Below are positions 51,001 through 59,744 of a stretch of DNA of 64,000 nt, one piece after another; position 1 is the stretch's first letter; each line of letters starts with the position of its first letter. The notes beneath the pieces were generated by a model. It was not told the origin of the DNA. It worked only from the letters and a program-made list of their open reading frames with translations, and did no database searches. The DNA comes from Variovorax sp. PMC12 (GTDB lineage: Bacteria > Pseudomonadota > Gammaproteobacteria > Burkholderiales > Burkholderiaceae_C): contig NZ_CP027774.1 of NCBI RefSeq assembly GCF_003019815.1, positions 124,001-188,000 of the forward strand. Direction: 5' to 3'. Position numbers and translations under genes: made by a program.

Positions 51001-53787
51001 GCCGGCGTCGGCCACCAGCGTGAGGGTGCCGCCCGAGAGGCGGTAGCCGTCGCTCGCGAACTGCAGGCCGCTGGCGAGCACCGCACCCGCGGTGTTGCTC
51101 ACCGCCACGTTTCCGGCCGCGCCGCCGAAGATCGCGAAGCTCGGCGATGGCTGCAAGGGACCGCTCGCGACGCCGCTTTCATCGGCCCAATTGGGCGAGT
51201 TCGCCGACCAGGTGCCGTCGCCGCCGCCCATCTGCGTCGGGCTCGCGAGGCCGTTGCCGTTCCAGAAGTTGAGCGTGTAGCCTGCAGTGGTGATGAGGTT
51301 GATCTGCTTGCTGGCCACCAGCGTCTGCAGCGTCATGCCGGGCGGCGGCGCGAAGCCGCCGGCGTAGACCACCAGCGCATCGCCCCACTTGAAGAGGTTG
51401 TACAGGCCCGGGCCCATGCTGCCCGTGTTGCGCACGTTCAGCACGGCCGAACGGATCGTCAGGACACCGCCGACCTCCACGTTGTCGCTCTGGCCCGGCA
51501 CCGACGCGAGGCCGCTGGGCGCACCGAAGTCGAAGTCGAGCTGGCTGCCGTCTTGCAAGGTCAGGTTGCGGTCGAAGCGCAGCGTGCCGATGCCGGAGCC
51601 GGCGGCCGGGTCGCCCGGCGCGAGATGCGAGCCATTGTTGATGGTCGCGTCGCCGCCGATCGTGCCGAAGCCGCTGAGCGTGGCGGCCGAAGCCAGGGCC
51701 ACCGAACCCGCGATGCGCGCACCGCTGGCGGCTGCAGTGCCGCCCACCGCCAGCTGCCCCGACTGCACCGTGGTCGCGCCGCCGTAGGTGTTGACGCCAT
51801 CCAGGGACAGCGTGCCGCTGCCGCGCTTGATCAGGCCGCCATTGGCGCCTTCGATGACGCCGCTGAAGACGCTGTCGGCCACGTCGCCGGTTGAGAGCAC
51901 CTTGTCACCGAGCACCACACGGCCGCTGCCCGCGAGCGTACCGATGGCGGTGACAGCGCCATTCAGGCCCGAGATGTCGAAGGTGCCCGCGCTCGTGACG
52001 TTCACCGCCCCGAGGCCGGAGAGGGAGCCCCCGTCTTCCAGCGCCAGTGTTCCGCCGGACACCGTCGTACCTCCCTGGTACGCGTTGGGGCCCGCGAAGA
52101 TCTGCTTGCCGGTGCCTGTCTTGTTCAGCCCTGCGCTGCCGCTGAGGTTGCCGTTGAAGAAGCCATTGCCGGAGCCGCTCAGGGTGAGTGACTTCGCGCC
52201 CATCACCACCGAGCCACCGCCGATCAGCACCCCGAGGTTCACGTCGGCAGCGTTGATGCCGGACGCATCGAAGGTCGCGCCGGTGCTCACGTTCAGCGCG
52301 GTGCCGCCGGGAAGCGCACCGTTGCCCGCCAGGGCGAGCGTTCCCGCGCCGACGACCGTCGGCCCCAGGTAGCTGGCGGGCGCGCGCAGCGTGAAGGTGC
52401 CCGGGCCGGATTTCGACAGCCGGCCGGCGCCCGTGATCGACCCCGAGAAGTCGCCCGCCTGCACGCCTATCGTGGACACATCGACCGTGCCGGTGTTCAC
52501 CGTGCCAGCGCCTTGCAGGTTGCGGATCGACACCGGGTACGCCATGCGATCGTTGAAGTCCAGCGTGGCGCCGGCCGCCACGGTGGTGGCAGGCGCGGTC
52601 TCCACCATGCGCGCGAGCATCTGTCCGTCCGAGCGAAGGCTGCCGTAGTTGACGTTGATGTTGCCGCCCGTGAGCGCACCCGTGTCGCTTGCGATCTCCA
52701 CGGTGCCCGCGTGCCCGGCCTCTCCGACGTTCAGGTCAGCATTGAATCCGATCGTGCCCGTCAAGCGCAGCGTGGTGCCCGTGCCCGCGGAAATCGTCGC
52801 TGGCCCGTTGAGATTGACTGCGTTGCCCAGCGTCGTGGTGGCGATGCCGCGAAGCGCTGCATTGGCGATGGATAGAGGGCCGCCTCCGAGCGCCGAGCCA
52901 CTGGCGATGGCAAGCACCCCCTGACCGACGTTCGTGCCACCGCCGTAGGTGTTGGCACCCGCGAGCGTGAGCGTTCCGGAACCCGTCTTGTTGAGCGCGC
53001 CGCCGCCTGACAGCGTGCCCGAGAACGTCGCATCGAAGCCGTTGGTGTCGAGCGTGGAAGTAGAACCCGTGAGGGTGGCGGGCATTGCGGTGGCCAGGCT
53101 GCTGTCGATCACCCGCAGCGTGCCGCCCGACCAGTTGAAGACACCGCTGCCTCCATTCGGGGGGATGATGCCGCCAACCGCGCCGCCGACCTCGACCGTG
53201 CCGCCGGCATTCAGGTTGAGCGTGCCCACACCGCCGGCCAATGAACCGAACTCGATGTTCACGGCCGAGAGCTTGCCTCCGTTGCCGACGGTCAAGGTGG
53301 CAGGCCCCGAGTAGCCTAGGAGCATGCGCCCGGCATTGAACACCGAGTTCGCCCCGTCGATCTGTATCGTCGCCGCGCCGTTGAGACCCAGGGCCGAGCG
53401 CGCGACCGTCAGTGTTGCCCCATTGGTCACCGCAACATGCGCCTCGGTGCTGTTCTGGGCCATGGTGAAGAAATTGGCTTGGGCGTTCGCGCCGCCGCCA
53501 GAGACTTGCGCTTCGCCCGGTCCGTCGATGAAAACGTCGTGGGCCGCCGTGGGCACGGCGCCGATGCTCCAGTTGGCTCCTACCAACCAATCGCCCGCCA
53601 CAGGTGACGCCCACAGCGCCTGCGATTGCGCATGTGCTGGCGAAGCGGCCGCAGTGAGCAGCGCCGCTGCGATGGTCAGCGCACAGCCGACGCCTGAGCG
53701 CCCTCCTCTTGAGGACTTCGCGGCTTCGGAAACAGCCTGGCAGGTGCCTGTGCGGCGATTGATGACGATGCGATGGGTACGGTTCAT
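48094..53787 (-). CDS. giant type V autotransporter with PATR beta-strand repeats
   Basis: 1897 residues from ATG 53787. An extended signal-peptide region (MNRTHRIVINRRTGTCQAVS) precedes the signal peptide, which ends near SPAHAQ. The passenger is a long beta-helix built of autotransporter-associated repeats of the form GTLTLSGANTYSGGTTVRAG, seen at least eight times, with a separate five-unit repeat block near the middle. The translocator beta-barrel covers about the last 280 residues and ends in GSIGVRVKW, an aromatic terminal residue as required for outer-membrane insertion. No protease or lipase catalytic domain is evident, so an adhesin or biofilm role is likely. The gene is monocistronic. 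Confidence 0.93.
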   Translation of the reverse strand: MNRTHRIVINRRTGTCQAVSEAAKSSRGGRSGVGCALTIAAALLTAAASPAHAQSQALWASPVAGDWLVGANWSIGAVPTAAHDVFIDGPGEAQVSGGGANAQANFFTMAQNSTEAHVAVTNGATLTVARSALGLNGAATIQIDGANSVFNAGRMLLGYSGPATLTVGNGGKLSAVNIEFGSLAGGVGTLNLNAGGTVEVGGAVGGIIPPNGGSGVFNWSGGTLRVIDSSLATAMPATLTGSTSTLDTNGFDATFSGTLSGGGALNKTGSGTLTLAGANTYGGGTNVGQGVLAIASGSALGGGPLSIANAALRGIATTTLGNAVNLNGPATISAGTGTTLRLTGTIGFNADLNVGEAGHAGTVEIASDTGALTGGNINVNYGSLRSDGQMLARMVETAPATTVAAGATLDFNDRMAYPVSIRNLQGAGTVNTGTVDVSTIGVQAGDFSGSITGAGRLSKSGPGTFTLRAPASYLGPTVVGAGTLALAGNGALPGGTALNVSTGATFDASGINAADVNLGVLIGGGSVVMGAKSLTLSGSGNGFFNGNLSGSAGLNKTGTGKQIFAGPNAYQGGTTVSGGTLALEDGGSLSGLGAVNVTSAGTFDISGLNGAVTAIGTLAGSGRVVLGDKVLSTGDVADSVFSGVIEGANGGLIKRGSGTLSLDGVNTYGGATTVQSGQLAVGGTAAASGARIAGSVALASAATLSGFGTIGGDATINNGSHLAPGDPAAGSGIGTLRFDRNLTLQDGSQLDFDFGAPSGLASVPGQSDNVEVGGVLTIRSAVLNVRNTGSMGPGLYNLFKWGDALVVYAGGFAPPPGMTLQTLVASKQINLITTAGYTLNFWNGNGLASPTQMGGGDGTWSANSPNWADESGVASGPLQPSPSFAIFGGAAGNVAVSNTAGAVLASGLQFASDGYRLSGGTLTLVADAGHPAPVEVRVGDGSAGAAAWKATISGVIAGSDGLAKTGVGTLVLSGANTYSGGTTVRAGTLEVAADNNLGAAGGNLTLDGGTLRATTGFTTDRTVSLGSGGGGIDVAPIQTLRLDGAISGDGALVKTGAGTLVLGAANAHKGGTAVNEGTLEAAATGALGSGAASVASNAVLVFSGSAQSGSQTITAAERASPSANAGFVQFRDSASAGSAHLVMNSGASAEFRDSASAGTAVIDNHGGLSNFMANATAGKSTITNYAGGQINLLDNASAGQATFVNKSGGLIDVFDNATADQATVVNEAGGRLRISSLTGGGIGIGSLGGAGNVILGAKALTTGGLNADTEVSGVISGTNGSLVKIGTGALTLSGANTYTGGTALRQGRLNVGHAQALGTGALTMDDDTTLGFAADGLTIANAIQLTGKNDPVIDTGAFNGTLSGSISGGGFVTKQGTGTLTLMGANTYTGATNVAQGTLKAGAANTLSAASAHSVASGATLDLAGFSQTVASLANSGVVSLAGATPGTTVTVNGNYVGNNGVLKLGTALNATGPSDRLVIDSGAASGRTSVQFANLGGLGALTSGNGIEVITAKNGATTTAQTTKDAFMLAGGQVNAGAYEYRLYAADANGAGENWYLRSSLPASVPQAPAAPIITYRAEASLYSALPGQLRQGNLAMLGDLRKRVGDDEVKGTSTNPAGSDRRAWARVLSTDIDIQQGGTVSPSSKGRLTGFQAGTDLLATPNWRAGLYVGQLDGDASVRGFASGIQNLGVGRNDLRSQYVGVYGTYTTDSGFYADAVVQSGRHRYIVEPLASLGVGGKGNSLLGSIEVGQSLALGGSGWRIEPQLQLIHQHMDLGNSAIAGAIVQPQADSGWIARAGVRVKGEIATGLGTLQPYGRFNVYRTSSGADIARFVNGATTTDIAAPTGGTSTELAGGFTLALGSSTSLYGEIGKLWSSGGDARVRSGINGSIGVRVKW
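50095..50409 (-). repeat. five tandem 21-residue repeats inside the autotransporter passenger
   Basis: Five units of about 21 codons sit between PATR blocks. Examples are AEFRDSASAGTAVIDNHGG, NFMANATAGKSTITNYAGG, NLLDNASAGQATFVNKSGG and DVFDNATADQATVVNEAGG. The shared core is D/N-x-A-S/T-A-G-x-A. They differ from the PATR type and look like extra rungs of the beta-helix. The units are diverged at the DNA level, so the block is old rather than freshly expanded. Confidence 0.75.
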
Positions 53788-53796
53788 GGCAAGGCC

Positions 53797-53814
53797 CCCG
53801 GGCGCAAGCCCGGG
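53797..53814 (-). promoter_or_regulatory. GC-only hairpin directly before the autotransporter start
   Basis: CCCGGGC and GCCCGGG flank a four-base loop and end 9 bases before ATG 53787. Three more base pairs (AGG with CCT) may extend it on the outside with a bulge. The only purine-rich stretch able to serve as a ribosome binding site, a run of five Gs, lies partly inside the stem. The structure could restrict translation of the very long protein. Confidence 0.45.
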
Positions 53815-53907
53815 CCTGAAGGATGGGAAACACGCAAGTGGTTGGCGCCGGCGCGGTGGTTCGTGGGGCGCGTCTCCTCGAAGCAATCTCTCTTTTTTTT
53901 GACCTGA

Positions 53908-53935
53908 TTGTTACGTATCGTCACGACTTCTGCAA
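53908..53935 (-). promoter_or_regulatory. candidate sigma-70 promoter of the autotransporter
   Basis: On the reverse strand TTGCAG (53935-53930) and TAACAA (53913-53908) are separated by 16 bases, close to the consensus -35 and -10 pattern. The first transcribed base would lie near 53900, giving a leader of roughly 110 bases that contains the hairpin at 53797-53814. The match is by eye only. Confidence 0.35.
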
Positions 53936-54078
53936 ACGGAGGCGCCGTGTGATCCAGGCGGGCCGCTTGCTGCATGCGCACGTGGCATGCAAGGCCATTC
54001 GGCCCCACAAACCATCAAGAACGTGCCCGACGTCTCAGGCCATCGGCCCTAATGCGCAGACAGGTCGCCCCCATCCCA

Positions 54079-54399
54079 TCAGATTCGCAGAAGACGCTTC
54101 ATCAAAAGCGTGGGGTAGTCCTGCCGATGGCCAGCCACGGCGTAAACGAATGTGTCATCGCCAATACGTCGGTAGACCAGCTTGTGGTGTGAGGTGAAAA
54201 CGCTGTGGTACTCAAAGATGCCAACGGATACGAGCTCCGATACGGGTGCCCCCATCAAGAAACCTGTGTCGACCAGGGCCAGCTTCTCGAAAATCTCGTC
54301 CTCGGCCCGGAGCCAGTCGGACTCGCTCCACCTGTCGAGCATGTACTCCTGAAGGGAAAGCAAGTCTTCCTGGGCATCGGGAAGAATGCGGACGGCCAT
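54079..54399 (-). CDS. RelE/ParE-family toxin
   Basis: 106 residues. The N-terminal MAVRILPDAQEDLLSLQEYM and the end segment VAGHRQDYPTLL are typical of ParE/RelE toxins, with KLVYRRIGDDTFVYAVA as the central strand pair. It would inhibit gyrase or cleave mRNA; the class cannot be decided by eye. Its ATG overlaps the antitoxin stop codon by one base (TAATG), as usual for translationally coupled pairs. Confidence 0.88.
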   Translation of the reverse strand: MAVRILPDAQEDLLSLQEYMLDRWSESDWLRAEDEIFEKLALVDTGFLMGAPVSELVSVGIFEYHSVFTSHHKLVYRRIGDDTFVYAVAGHRQDYPTLLMKRLLRI

Positions 54400-54677
54400 T
54401 ACTTGCGACGTTGGCGCGCCGCGGCCAGTTGCGCGCGGGATTCGGCAGCGGATATACCCTGACCCTGCGCGCGATCCTTCTCACCCAACGCGATAACCTT
54501 CAAAGCGGCGATCAGTGACTCTTTTTCCTGAAACTGGCTGACACTCTCGATCACCATGCTCGCCTCTCCGTTCTGGGTGATGAAGAACGGCGTGCCGTTC
54601 ATCTCCAAGTCTTCGGCAATCTGGGCGGCATGGCTTTTCAGATAGGAGATGGACTTGATGTTGGAGGCGGATGGCAT
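54399..54677 (-). CDS. Phd/YefM-family antitoxin
   Basis: 92 residues. The N-terminal DNA-binding part IKSISYLKSHAAQIAEDLEM is followed by FFITQNGEASMVIESVSQFQ, the Phd/YefM signature. The C-terminal tail is Gln/Ala/Arg-rich, which normally folds onto the toxin. It precedes the toxin gene as is usual and probably represses its own promoter in the region 54678-54760. Confidence 0.9.
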   Translation of the reverse strand: MPSASNIKSISYLKSHAAQIAEDLEMNGTPFFITQNGEASMVIESVSQFQEKESLIAALKVIALGEKDRAQGQGISAAESRAQLAAARQRRK

Positions 54678-54837
54678 GGCAGCTTGCGAAGTGGATCGGT
54701 CTAAATTTAGTATCGAATTCAGTCGACGTCAAGGCTTGGCACACGACACGGGGGTGCGCGCTGGGGGCGCGTGCAAGCACTCGGCGCAGATCGCACGCCC
54801 GTTGATTTCCATGGGATCCTGACGCACCTCAATGCGA

Positions 54838-55032
54838 CTAAAACTTGCTCACCCGATATTCGACGGGGCTGAGTGGGCTGCTGCCGGTCTCATAGACGCC
54901 GACCTGAGCTTTTTGAGCTTTCTCGAACTCTAGCGGACTGACGTAGCCGAGCGTCGAATGACGGCGCGTCGGGTTGTAGAACCGCCCGATGTAATCGAAC
55001 ACATCGGCGCGGGCGTGTCTCTGGACCGGTAC
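54838..55032 (-). pseudogene. IS3-family transposase remnant (OrfB C-terminal end)
   Basis: The reverse strand encodes RADVFDYIGRFYNPTRRHST and LGYVSPLEFEKAQKAQ, the end of an IS3-family OrfB transposase, then a stop. About 64 codons remain; the catalytic DDE part is missing and the sequence breaks off near 55032. No terminal inverted repeats were found. It lies between the toxin-antitoxin pair and the RND operon and marks a past insertion. Confidence 0.85.
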
Positions 55033-55176
55033 GCCTTTCTGGCTGTGCGCTCAGTGGGTCACTGCTGGATGGAAATCAACAGCCTCGACACCGGCATGCC
55101 CGGACGTCCATGAGGGCGTTTGCCAAGGCGATCCAAGGCGCAGCCGCCACCGTGACTCCCCGCGCCGCGCACGAAT

Positions 55177-56586
55177 TCAGGGCCCGGCATCCGCGTCCCT
55201 CAGGCCGCCGCCCAAGGCCTTGTACAGCGCCACCGCACTGCCGAACGCACTGCGCCGCAGATCCAGCTGCGCCTGCCTGGCGGCATAGAGCTGGCGTTGT
55301 GCATCGAGCAGTTCGAGGCGTCCCTCCGTTCCCGCACGGTAACGCAGGCTGGACAGGGCCGAACGGCGTTCTGCGCTCGCCACCGCGCGCGCTTGGGCTT
55401 CCAGTTGCACGGCGAAGGTCTGGCGCCCCGCCAGACCGTCGACCACCTCTCGGAAGGCTGTCTCGATGGCCTGCTCGTAAGCCACCACCGCGCTGGACTT
55501 GCGCACCTCGGCCAGGCGCAACTCGCCGCGCAGCCGGCCGGCCGAGAACAATGGGAAGGAGAGCTGTGGCGCAAAGCTCCACGCACGCTGCGCGCCATCG
55601 AACAGGCTGCCCATGGCCGGGCTGGTGTAGCCCAGGGATGCCGTCAGCGAGAGCCGAGGGAAGAAAGCCGCCCGCGCAGCGCCGATGTCCGCGTTCGCCG
55701 CGATGAGCGCCTGCTCGGCCTGCTGGATGTCCGGCCGCCGGTACAGCAGGTCCGAAGGCAACCCCGCCGGCAGCTGGCTCACCACCGGCTGATCCTGCAG
55801 CGGCAGCCCATCCGGCAAGCCGGCCGGAATCTCCGCACCCACCAGCAGCCGCAGTGCATGACCGGCCTGCGCCATGGCGCGCCTTCGCGCCTGCACATCC
55901 GCCTCGGCAGTTGCCACCTGCCCCTCGGCCTGGGCAACCTCCAGCCCGCTGCTCTGGCGGGCGGCCTTCAACCGGCGCGCCAAGTCCAGCGATTGGCGCC
56001 AGTCGGCGAGCGTGCGCTCGGACAACTGCAGCTGCTCCTGCGCCAGGCGCTCGGCGAAGTAGGCATCGGCCACCGCGCCGACCAAGGCGATCTGCGCGGC
56101 CCGCCGTCCGTGATCGCTTGCCAGGTAGCGCGCCAACGATGCGTCCGACAGGGCGCGCACGCGGCCAAAGAGGTCGATCTCGAACGCGCTCGAGCCCACG
56201 CTCACACCGAACTGATTCTGAACGGCAGCGGGAACCGCGGGGTTCAATTCGTCATTGGCTGCGGTCCGCTGGCGCGTCGCGTTGCCGGTCGCATCGACCC
56301 CGGGCCACCGCGCCGCGCGCTGGATGCCGTACTGAGCCTGCGCCGCCTCGACGTTCAAGACGGCGATGCGCAGGTCGCGATTGTTCTCAAGCGCCAGTGC
56401 GATCAATCGCTGCAGCCGCCTGTCGCCGAACATGCTGCGCCAGCCGAGGTCTGCGCCGTGCGCCGTGGCATCGGCCGGTACCTGGCCCGGATACATCTCG
56501 GGGATCGGCGTCGCGGGTTTGACCAGCCCGGGCGTCAGCGAGCAGGCGGACAGCGCCATGACGACAGGAAGAAGGAGGATCCGCAT
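55177..56586 (-). CDS. NodT-family outer-membrane channel of the RND efflux pump
   Basis: 469 residues from ATG 56586, four bases after the RND pump stop. Lipobox ALSAC gives Cys15. The two TolC-type repeats are seen: GWRSMFGDRRLQRLIALALE near residue 48 and LLYRRPDIQQAEQALIAANA near 285. It is the third gene of a minus-strand adaptor-pump-channel operon. An upstream in-frame ATG would lie inside the pump gene and is not needed. Confidence 0.92.
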   Translation of the reverse strand: MRILLLPVVMALSACSLTPGLVKPATPIPEMYPGQVPADATAHGADLGWRSMFGDRRLQRLIALALENNRDLRIAVLNVEAAQAQYGIQRAARWPGVDATGNATRQRTAANDELNPAVPAAVQNQFGVSVGSSAFEIDLFGRVRALSDASLARYLASDHGRRAAQIALVGAVADAYFAERLAQEQLQLSERTLADWRQSLDLARRLKAARQSSGLEVAQAEGQVATAEADVQARRRAMAQAGHALRLLVGAEIPAGLPDGLPLQDQPVVSQLPAGLPSDLLYRRPDIQQAEQALIAANADIGAARAAFFPRLSLTASLGYTSPAMGSLFDGAQRAWSFAPQLSFPLFSAGRLRGELRLAEVRKSSAVVAYEQAIETAFREVVDGLAGRQTFAVQLEAQARAVASAERRSALSSLRYRAGTEGRLELLDAQRQLYAARQAQLDLRRSAFGSAVALYKALGGGLRDADAGP

Positions 56587-56590
56587 CGCG

Positions 56591-59500
56591 TCACCCCCCC
56601 TGCTCATTGCCATGCTCGAGATGCGGGCGGCGGGTGGCACGCGAAGCCGCCGCGCGCTCCTGCAACCCGATCACGAACACGAAGAAGGCGGGCACGAAGA
56701 AGATGGCCAGGGCGGTGGCCGTCACGATCCCGCCGAACACACCGGTGCCGATGGCACGCTGTGTCTCGGCGCTGGCGCCCGAGGAGACGATCAGCGGCAC
56801 CACTCCCATGCCGAAAGCGAGCGATGTCATCAGGATGGGGCGCAGCCGAAGGCGCGCCGCCTCGACCGCCGATTCGATCAGCCCCTTGCCCTCCTCGCGC
56901 AACTGCTTGGCGAACTCCACGATCAGGATTGCATTCTTTGCCGACAAGCCGATGACGGTGATCATCCCGACCTTGAAGAACACGTCATTGGGCATGCCGC
57001 GCAGCAGGACGGCCGCCACCGCGCCCAGCAGGCCCAAGGGGACGACCAGCATCACAGACAGCGGGATGGCCCAGCTCTCGTAAAGCGCCGCCAGCACGAG
57101 GAACACCACCAGCATGGACAGCGCCATCAGCATCGGTGCCTGGGCGGCGGACTGCCGCTCCTGCAACGACTGGCCTGTCCATTCGAGGGCGAAGCCGGCC
57201 GGCAGCTGCCGAGCCAGCCGCTCCATCTCCGCCATCGCCGCTCCGCTGGAAGCACCCGGTGCCGCGTTGCCTGAAATGCGCGTGGCGGGGAAACCCTGGT
57301 AGCGCACCAGCTGCAGCGGCGTGTCCGTCCACACAGGCGTGACCACCTCCTTCAACGCCACCATGCCTGCGCTGCTGTTGCGCACGTGCAGACGCAGCAC
57401 GTCGTCGATCTGCATGCGTGCGGGCGCATCGGCCTGGATGACGACCTGCTGCATTCGCCCGGCATTGGGAAAGTCGTTCACGTAGGCCGAGCCCATCGCG
57501 GCGGACAGCGTTTCGCTGATGTTGGAGAAGGACACGCCCAACGCTTCGGCTTTCTGGCGGTCGACATCCAGACGGATGCTGGTGCCCTGCGGCAGCCCAT
57601 CAGGGTAGACGCCGGTCACGACCTTGCTTTGAGCGGCCAGCGCAAGCAGCTTGGCCTCGGCGGACTTGAGCGCGGCATGGCCCTGATTGGCACGGTCCTG
57701 CAGCCGCAGGGCGAAGCCCGAACTGTTGCCCAATTCGTCGATCGCGGGCGGCATGAGGCTCATGACGGTCCCCTCGGTGGTTCCCGCCATGGCCAGCTGC
57801 GCCAGAGCCACCTCGCCACTGGCGGTCGCGCCGTGGCGCTGGTCCCAATCGCTGAGCATGGTGAAGGCCATGGCCGCGTTCGAACCCGAGCCGGAGAAGC
57901 CAAAGCCGACAACGGTCATGTTGGACTGGATCGAAGGGCGGCTCGCCGTGTGCGCCTCGAACTTCTTGACGACGTCCAGCGTGCGCTCCATGGTGGCCTC
58001 GGCGGGCAACTGCACCACCGTCATGAAGTAGCCCTGGTCCTCTTCCGGCAGGAAGGCCGAGGGCAGTTGCCGGAACGCGAGGACCAACAGGACACAGAGC
58101 GCCACGAACACCAGCATGACGCGACCGGCGCGCGCGGCTATCTGGCCGACGCGCGAGGCGTAGCGCGCATTCATGGCATCGAAGCGCCGGTTGAACCCGC
58201 CGAAGAAACCCCGCTTCTCGTGGTGTCCCTGCGCCACCGGCTTCAGCAGCGTCGCGCACAGCGCGGGCGTGAGCGTCAGCGCCAGGAAGGCGGAGAACAG
58301 GATCGCCACGGCCATCGACAGCGCGAACTGCTGGTAGATCACGCCCACGGAGCCGCTGGCGAAGGCCATGGGAATGAACACCGCCGTCAGCACCAGCGTG
58401 ATGCCGACGACCGCACCGGTGATCTCCCGCATGGCTTTCATCGTCGCTTCGCGTGGCGCGAGGCCTTCCTTCGCCATGATGCGCTCGACGTTCTCCACGA
58501 CGACGATCGCGTCGTCGACGATGATGCCGATGGCCAGCACCATGCCGAACATGGTGAGCACGTTGACCGAGAACCCCGACACCAGCATCACGGCGAAGGT
58601 TCCGAGCAAGGCGATCGGCGCCACGATGGCCGGGATCAGCGTATAGCGGATGTTCTGCAGGAACAGGAACATCACAAGGAACACCAGCGCCATGGCTTCG
58701 ATCAAGGTGTGGATCACCTTCTCGATGGAGATCTTCACGAAGGGCGCGGTGTCGAACGGGACCGAGTAGTCCATGCCCGACGGCATGGTGCGCCTGAGCT
58801 CCTTGAGCCTGTCGCGCACGCCTTGCGCGGTGCGCACGGCATTGGCGCCCGGAGACAGCTGCACGGCCGCCGCTGTGGCGACCTTCCCGTTCTCCCGGTT
58901 GATGAAGCCATAGGACTGCGCACCCAGTTCGACCCGTGCCACGTCGCCCATCGTCACCTTGGAGCCGTCGGCGCTGGCGCGCAGCACGATCGCCGCGAAC
59001 TGCTCGGGCGTGCTCAGCTGGCCCTGCACCGTCAGCGGCACGGTCACGCGCTGCCCTGGCAGCGATGGCGAAGCGCCGATGGCGCCCGGCGCGATCTGCG
59101 CGTTCTGCTGGATGACTGCAGCCGACAGGTCGTTCATCGACAGGCCGTACGAAATCAGCTTGGCAGGGTCCACCCAGATGCGCAGGGCCTGCTCGGCGCC
59201 AAACATCTGCACTTTGCCCACGCCCTGGATGCGGCGCAGTTCCTCGACGATGTTGCGGGCCATGTAGTCGCTCAACGCCGTTTCTGAAAAGCGCCCGTCC
59301 TTCGAGCTCAGCCCGATGATCATCAGGAAGCCCGATGCGGCGGATTCCACCGCCAGGCCATTCTGGCGCACGGCCTGCGGCAGCCGCGGCTCGATGGCCT
59401 TGAGCTTGTTCTGCACGTCGACCTGGGCCATGGCAGGATCCGTGCCCGGCTTGAACGTGGCCACGATGGAGGCCGACCCGGAGGCGTCGGCGGAGGACTC

Positions 59501-59734
59501 GAAGTAGAGCAGGTTCTTGACGCTGGACAGCTCTCGCTCGATGAGGCTGACGACCCCGTCGTTCATGGTCTGCGCCGACGCCCCCGGGTAAGTCGCGGTG
59601 ATGCTGACGGTGGGAGGCGCCACGGCGGGATAGCGGGCAATCGGCAGCATCGGGATCGCAATGACCCCGAACAGGATGATGAACAGGGCGACGACCCAGG
59701 CGAAGACCGGGCGTTGGATGAAGAACTGCGGCAT
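56591..59734 (-). CDS. RND efflux transporter, HAE1 (AcrB/MexB-like) family
   Basis: 1047 residues, full length for HAE1 pumps. It starts PQFFIQRPVFAWVVALFI, the classic opening. The proton relay acidic pair is in GMVLAIGIIVDDAIVVVENV (helix 4). The final helices contain GLSAKNAILIVEFAKQLREE and RLRPILMTSLAFGMGVVPL. It would extrude hydrophobic drugs or solvents. The adaptor gene is upstream (10-base gap) and the NodT channel downstream. No TetR repressor is adjacent, so control is from elsewhere. Confidence 0.94.
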   Translation of the reverse strand: MPQFFIQRPVFAWVVALFIILFGVIAIPMLPIARYPAVAPPTVSITATYPGASAQTMNDGVVSLIERELSSVKNLLYFESSADASGSASIVATFKPGTDPAMAQVDVQNKLKAIEPRLPQAVRQNGLAVESAASGFLMIIGLSSKDGRFSETALSDYMARNIVEELRRIQGVGKVQMFGAEQALRIWVDPAKLISYGLSMNDLSAAVIQQNAQIAPGAIGASPSLPGQRVTVPLTVQGQLSTPEQFAAIVLRASADGSKVTMGDVARVELGAQSYGFINRENGKVATAAAVQLSPGANAVRTAQGVRDRLKELRRTMPSGMDYSVPFDTAPFVKISIEKVIHTLIEAMALVFLVMFLFLQNIRYTLIPAIVAPIALLGTFAVMLVSGFSVNVLTMFGMVLAIGIIVDDAIVVVENVERIMAKEGLAPREATMKAMREITGAVVGITLVLTAVFIPMAFASGSVGVIYQQFALSMAVAILFSAFLALTLTPALCATLLKPVAQGHHEKRGFFGGFNRRFDAMNARYASRVGQIAARAGRVMLVFVALCVLLVLAFRQLPSAFLPEEDQGYFMTVVQLPAEATMERTLDVVKKFEAHTASRPSIQSNMTVVGFGFSGSGSNAAMAFTMLSDWDQRHGATASGEVALAQLAMAGTTEGTVMSLMPPAIDELGNSSGFALRLQDRANQGHAALKSAEAKLLALAAQSKVVTGVYPDGLPQGTSIRLDVDRQKAEALGVSFSNISETLSAAMGSAYVNDFPNAGRMQQVVIQADAPARMQIDDVLRLHVRNSSAGMVALKEVVTPVWTDTPLQLVRYQGFPATRISGNAAPGASSGAAMAEMERLARQLPAGFALEWTGQSLQERQSAAQAPMLMALSMLVVFLVLAALYESWAIPLSVMLVVPLGLLGAVAAVLLRGMPNDVFFKVGMITVIGLSAKNAILIVEFAKQLREEGKGLIESAVEAARLRLRPILMTSLAFGMGVVPLIVSSGASAETQRAIGTGVFGGIVTATALAIFFVPAFFVFVIGLQERAAASRATRRPHLEHGNEQGG

Positions 59735-59744
59735 GGCGGCGTTC

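Noticed and set aside
48094..53787. Possible CRISPR-like or satellite repeats
   Set aside because: The repeats follow codon units of beta-helix rungs and are diverged at the DNA level, so they are protein repeats.
54838..55032. An intact insertion sequence
   Set aside because: Only about 64 C-terminal codons of the transposase remain and no terminal inverted repeats were seen.
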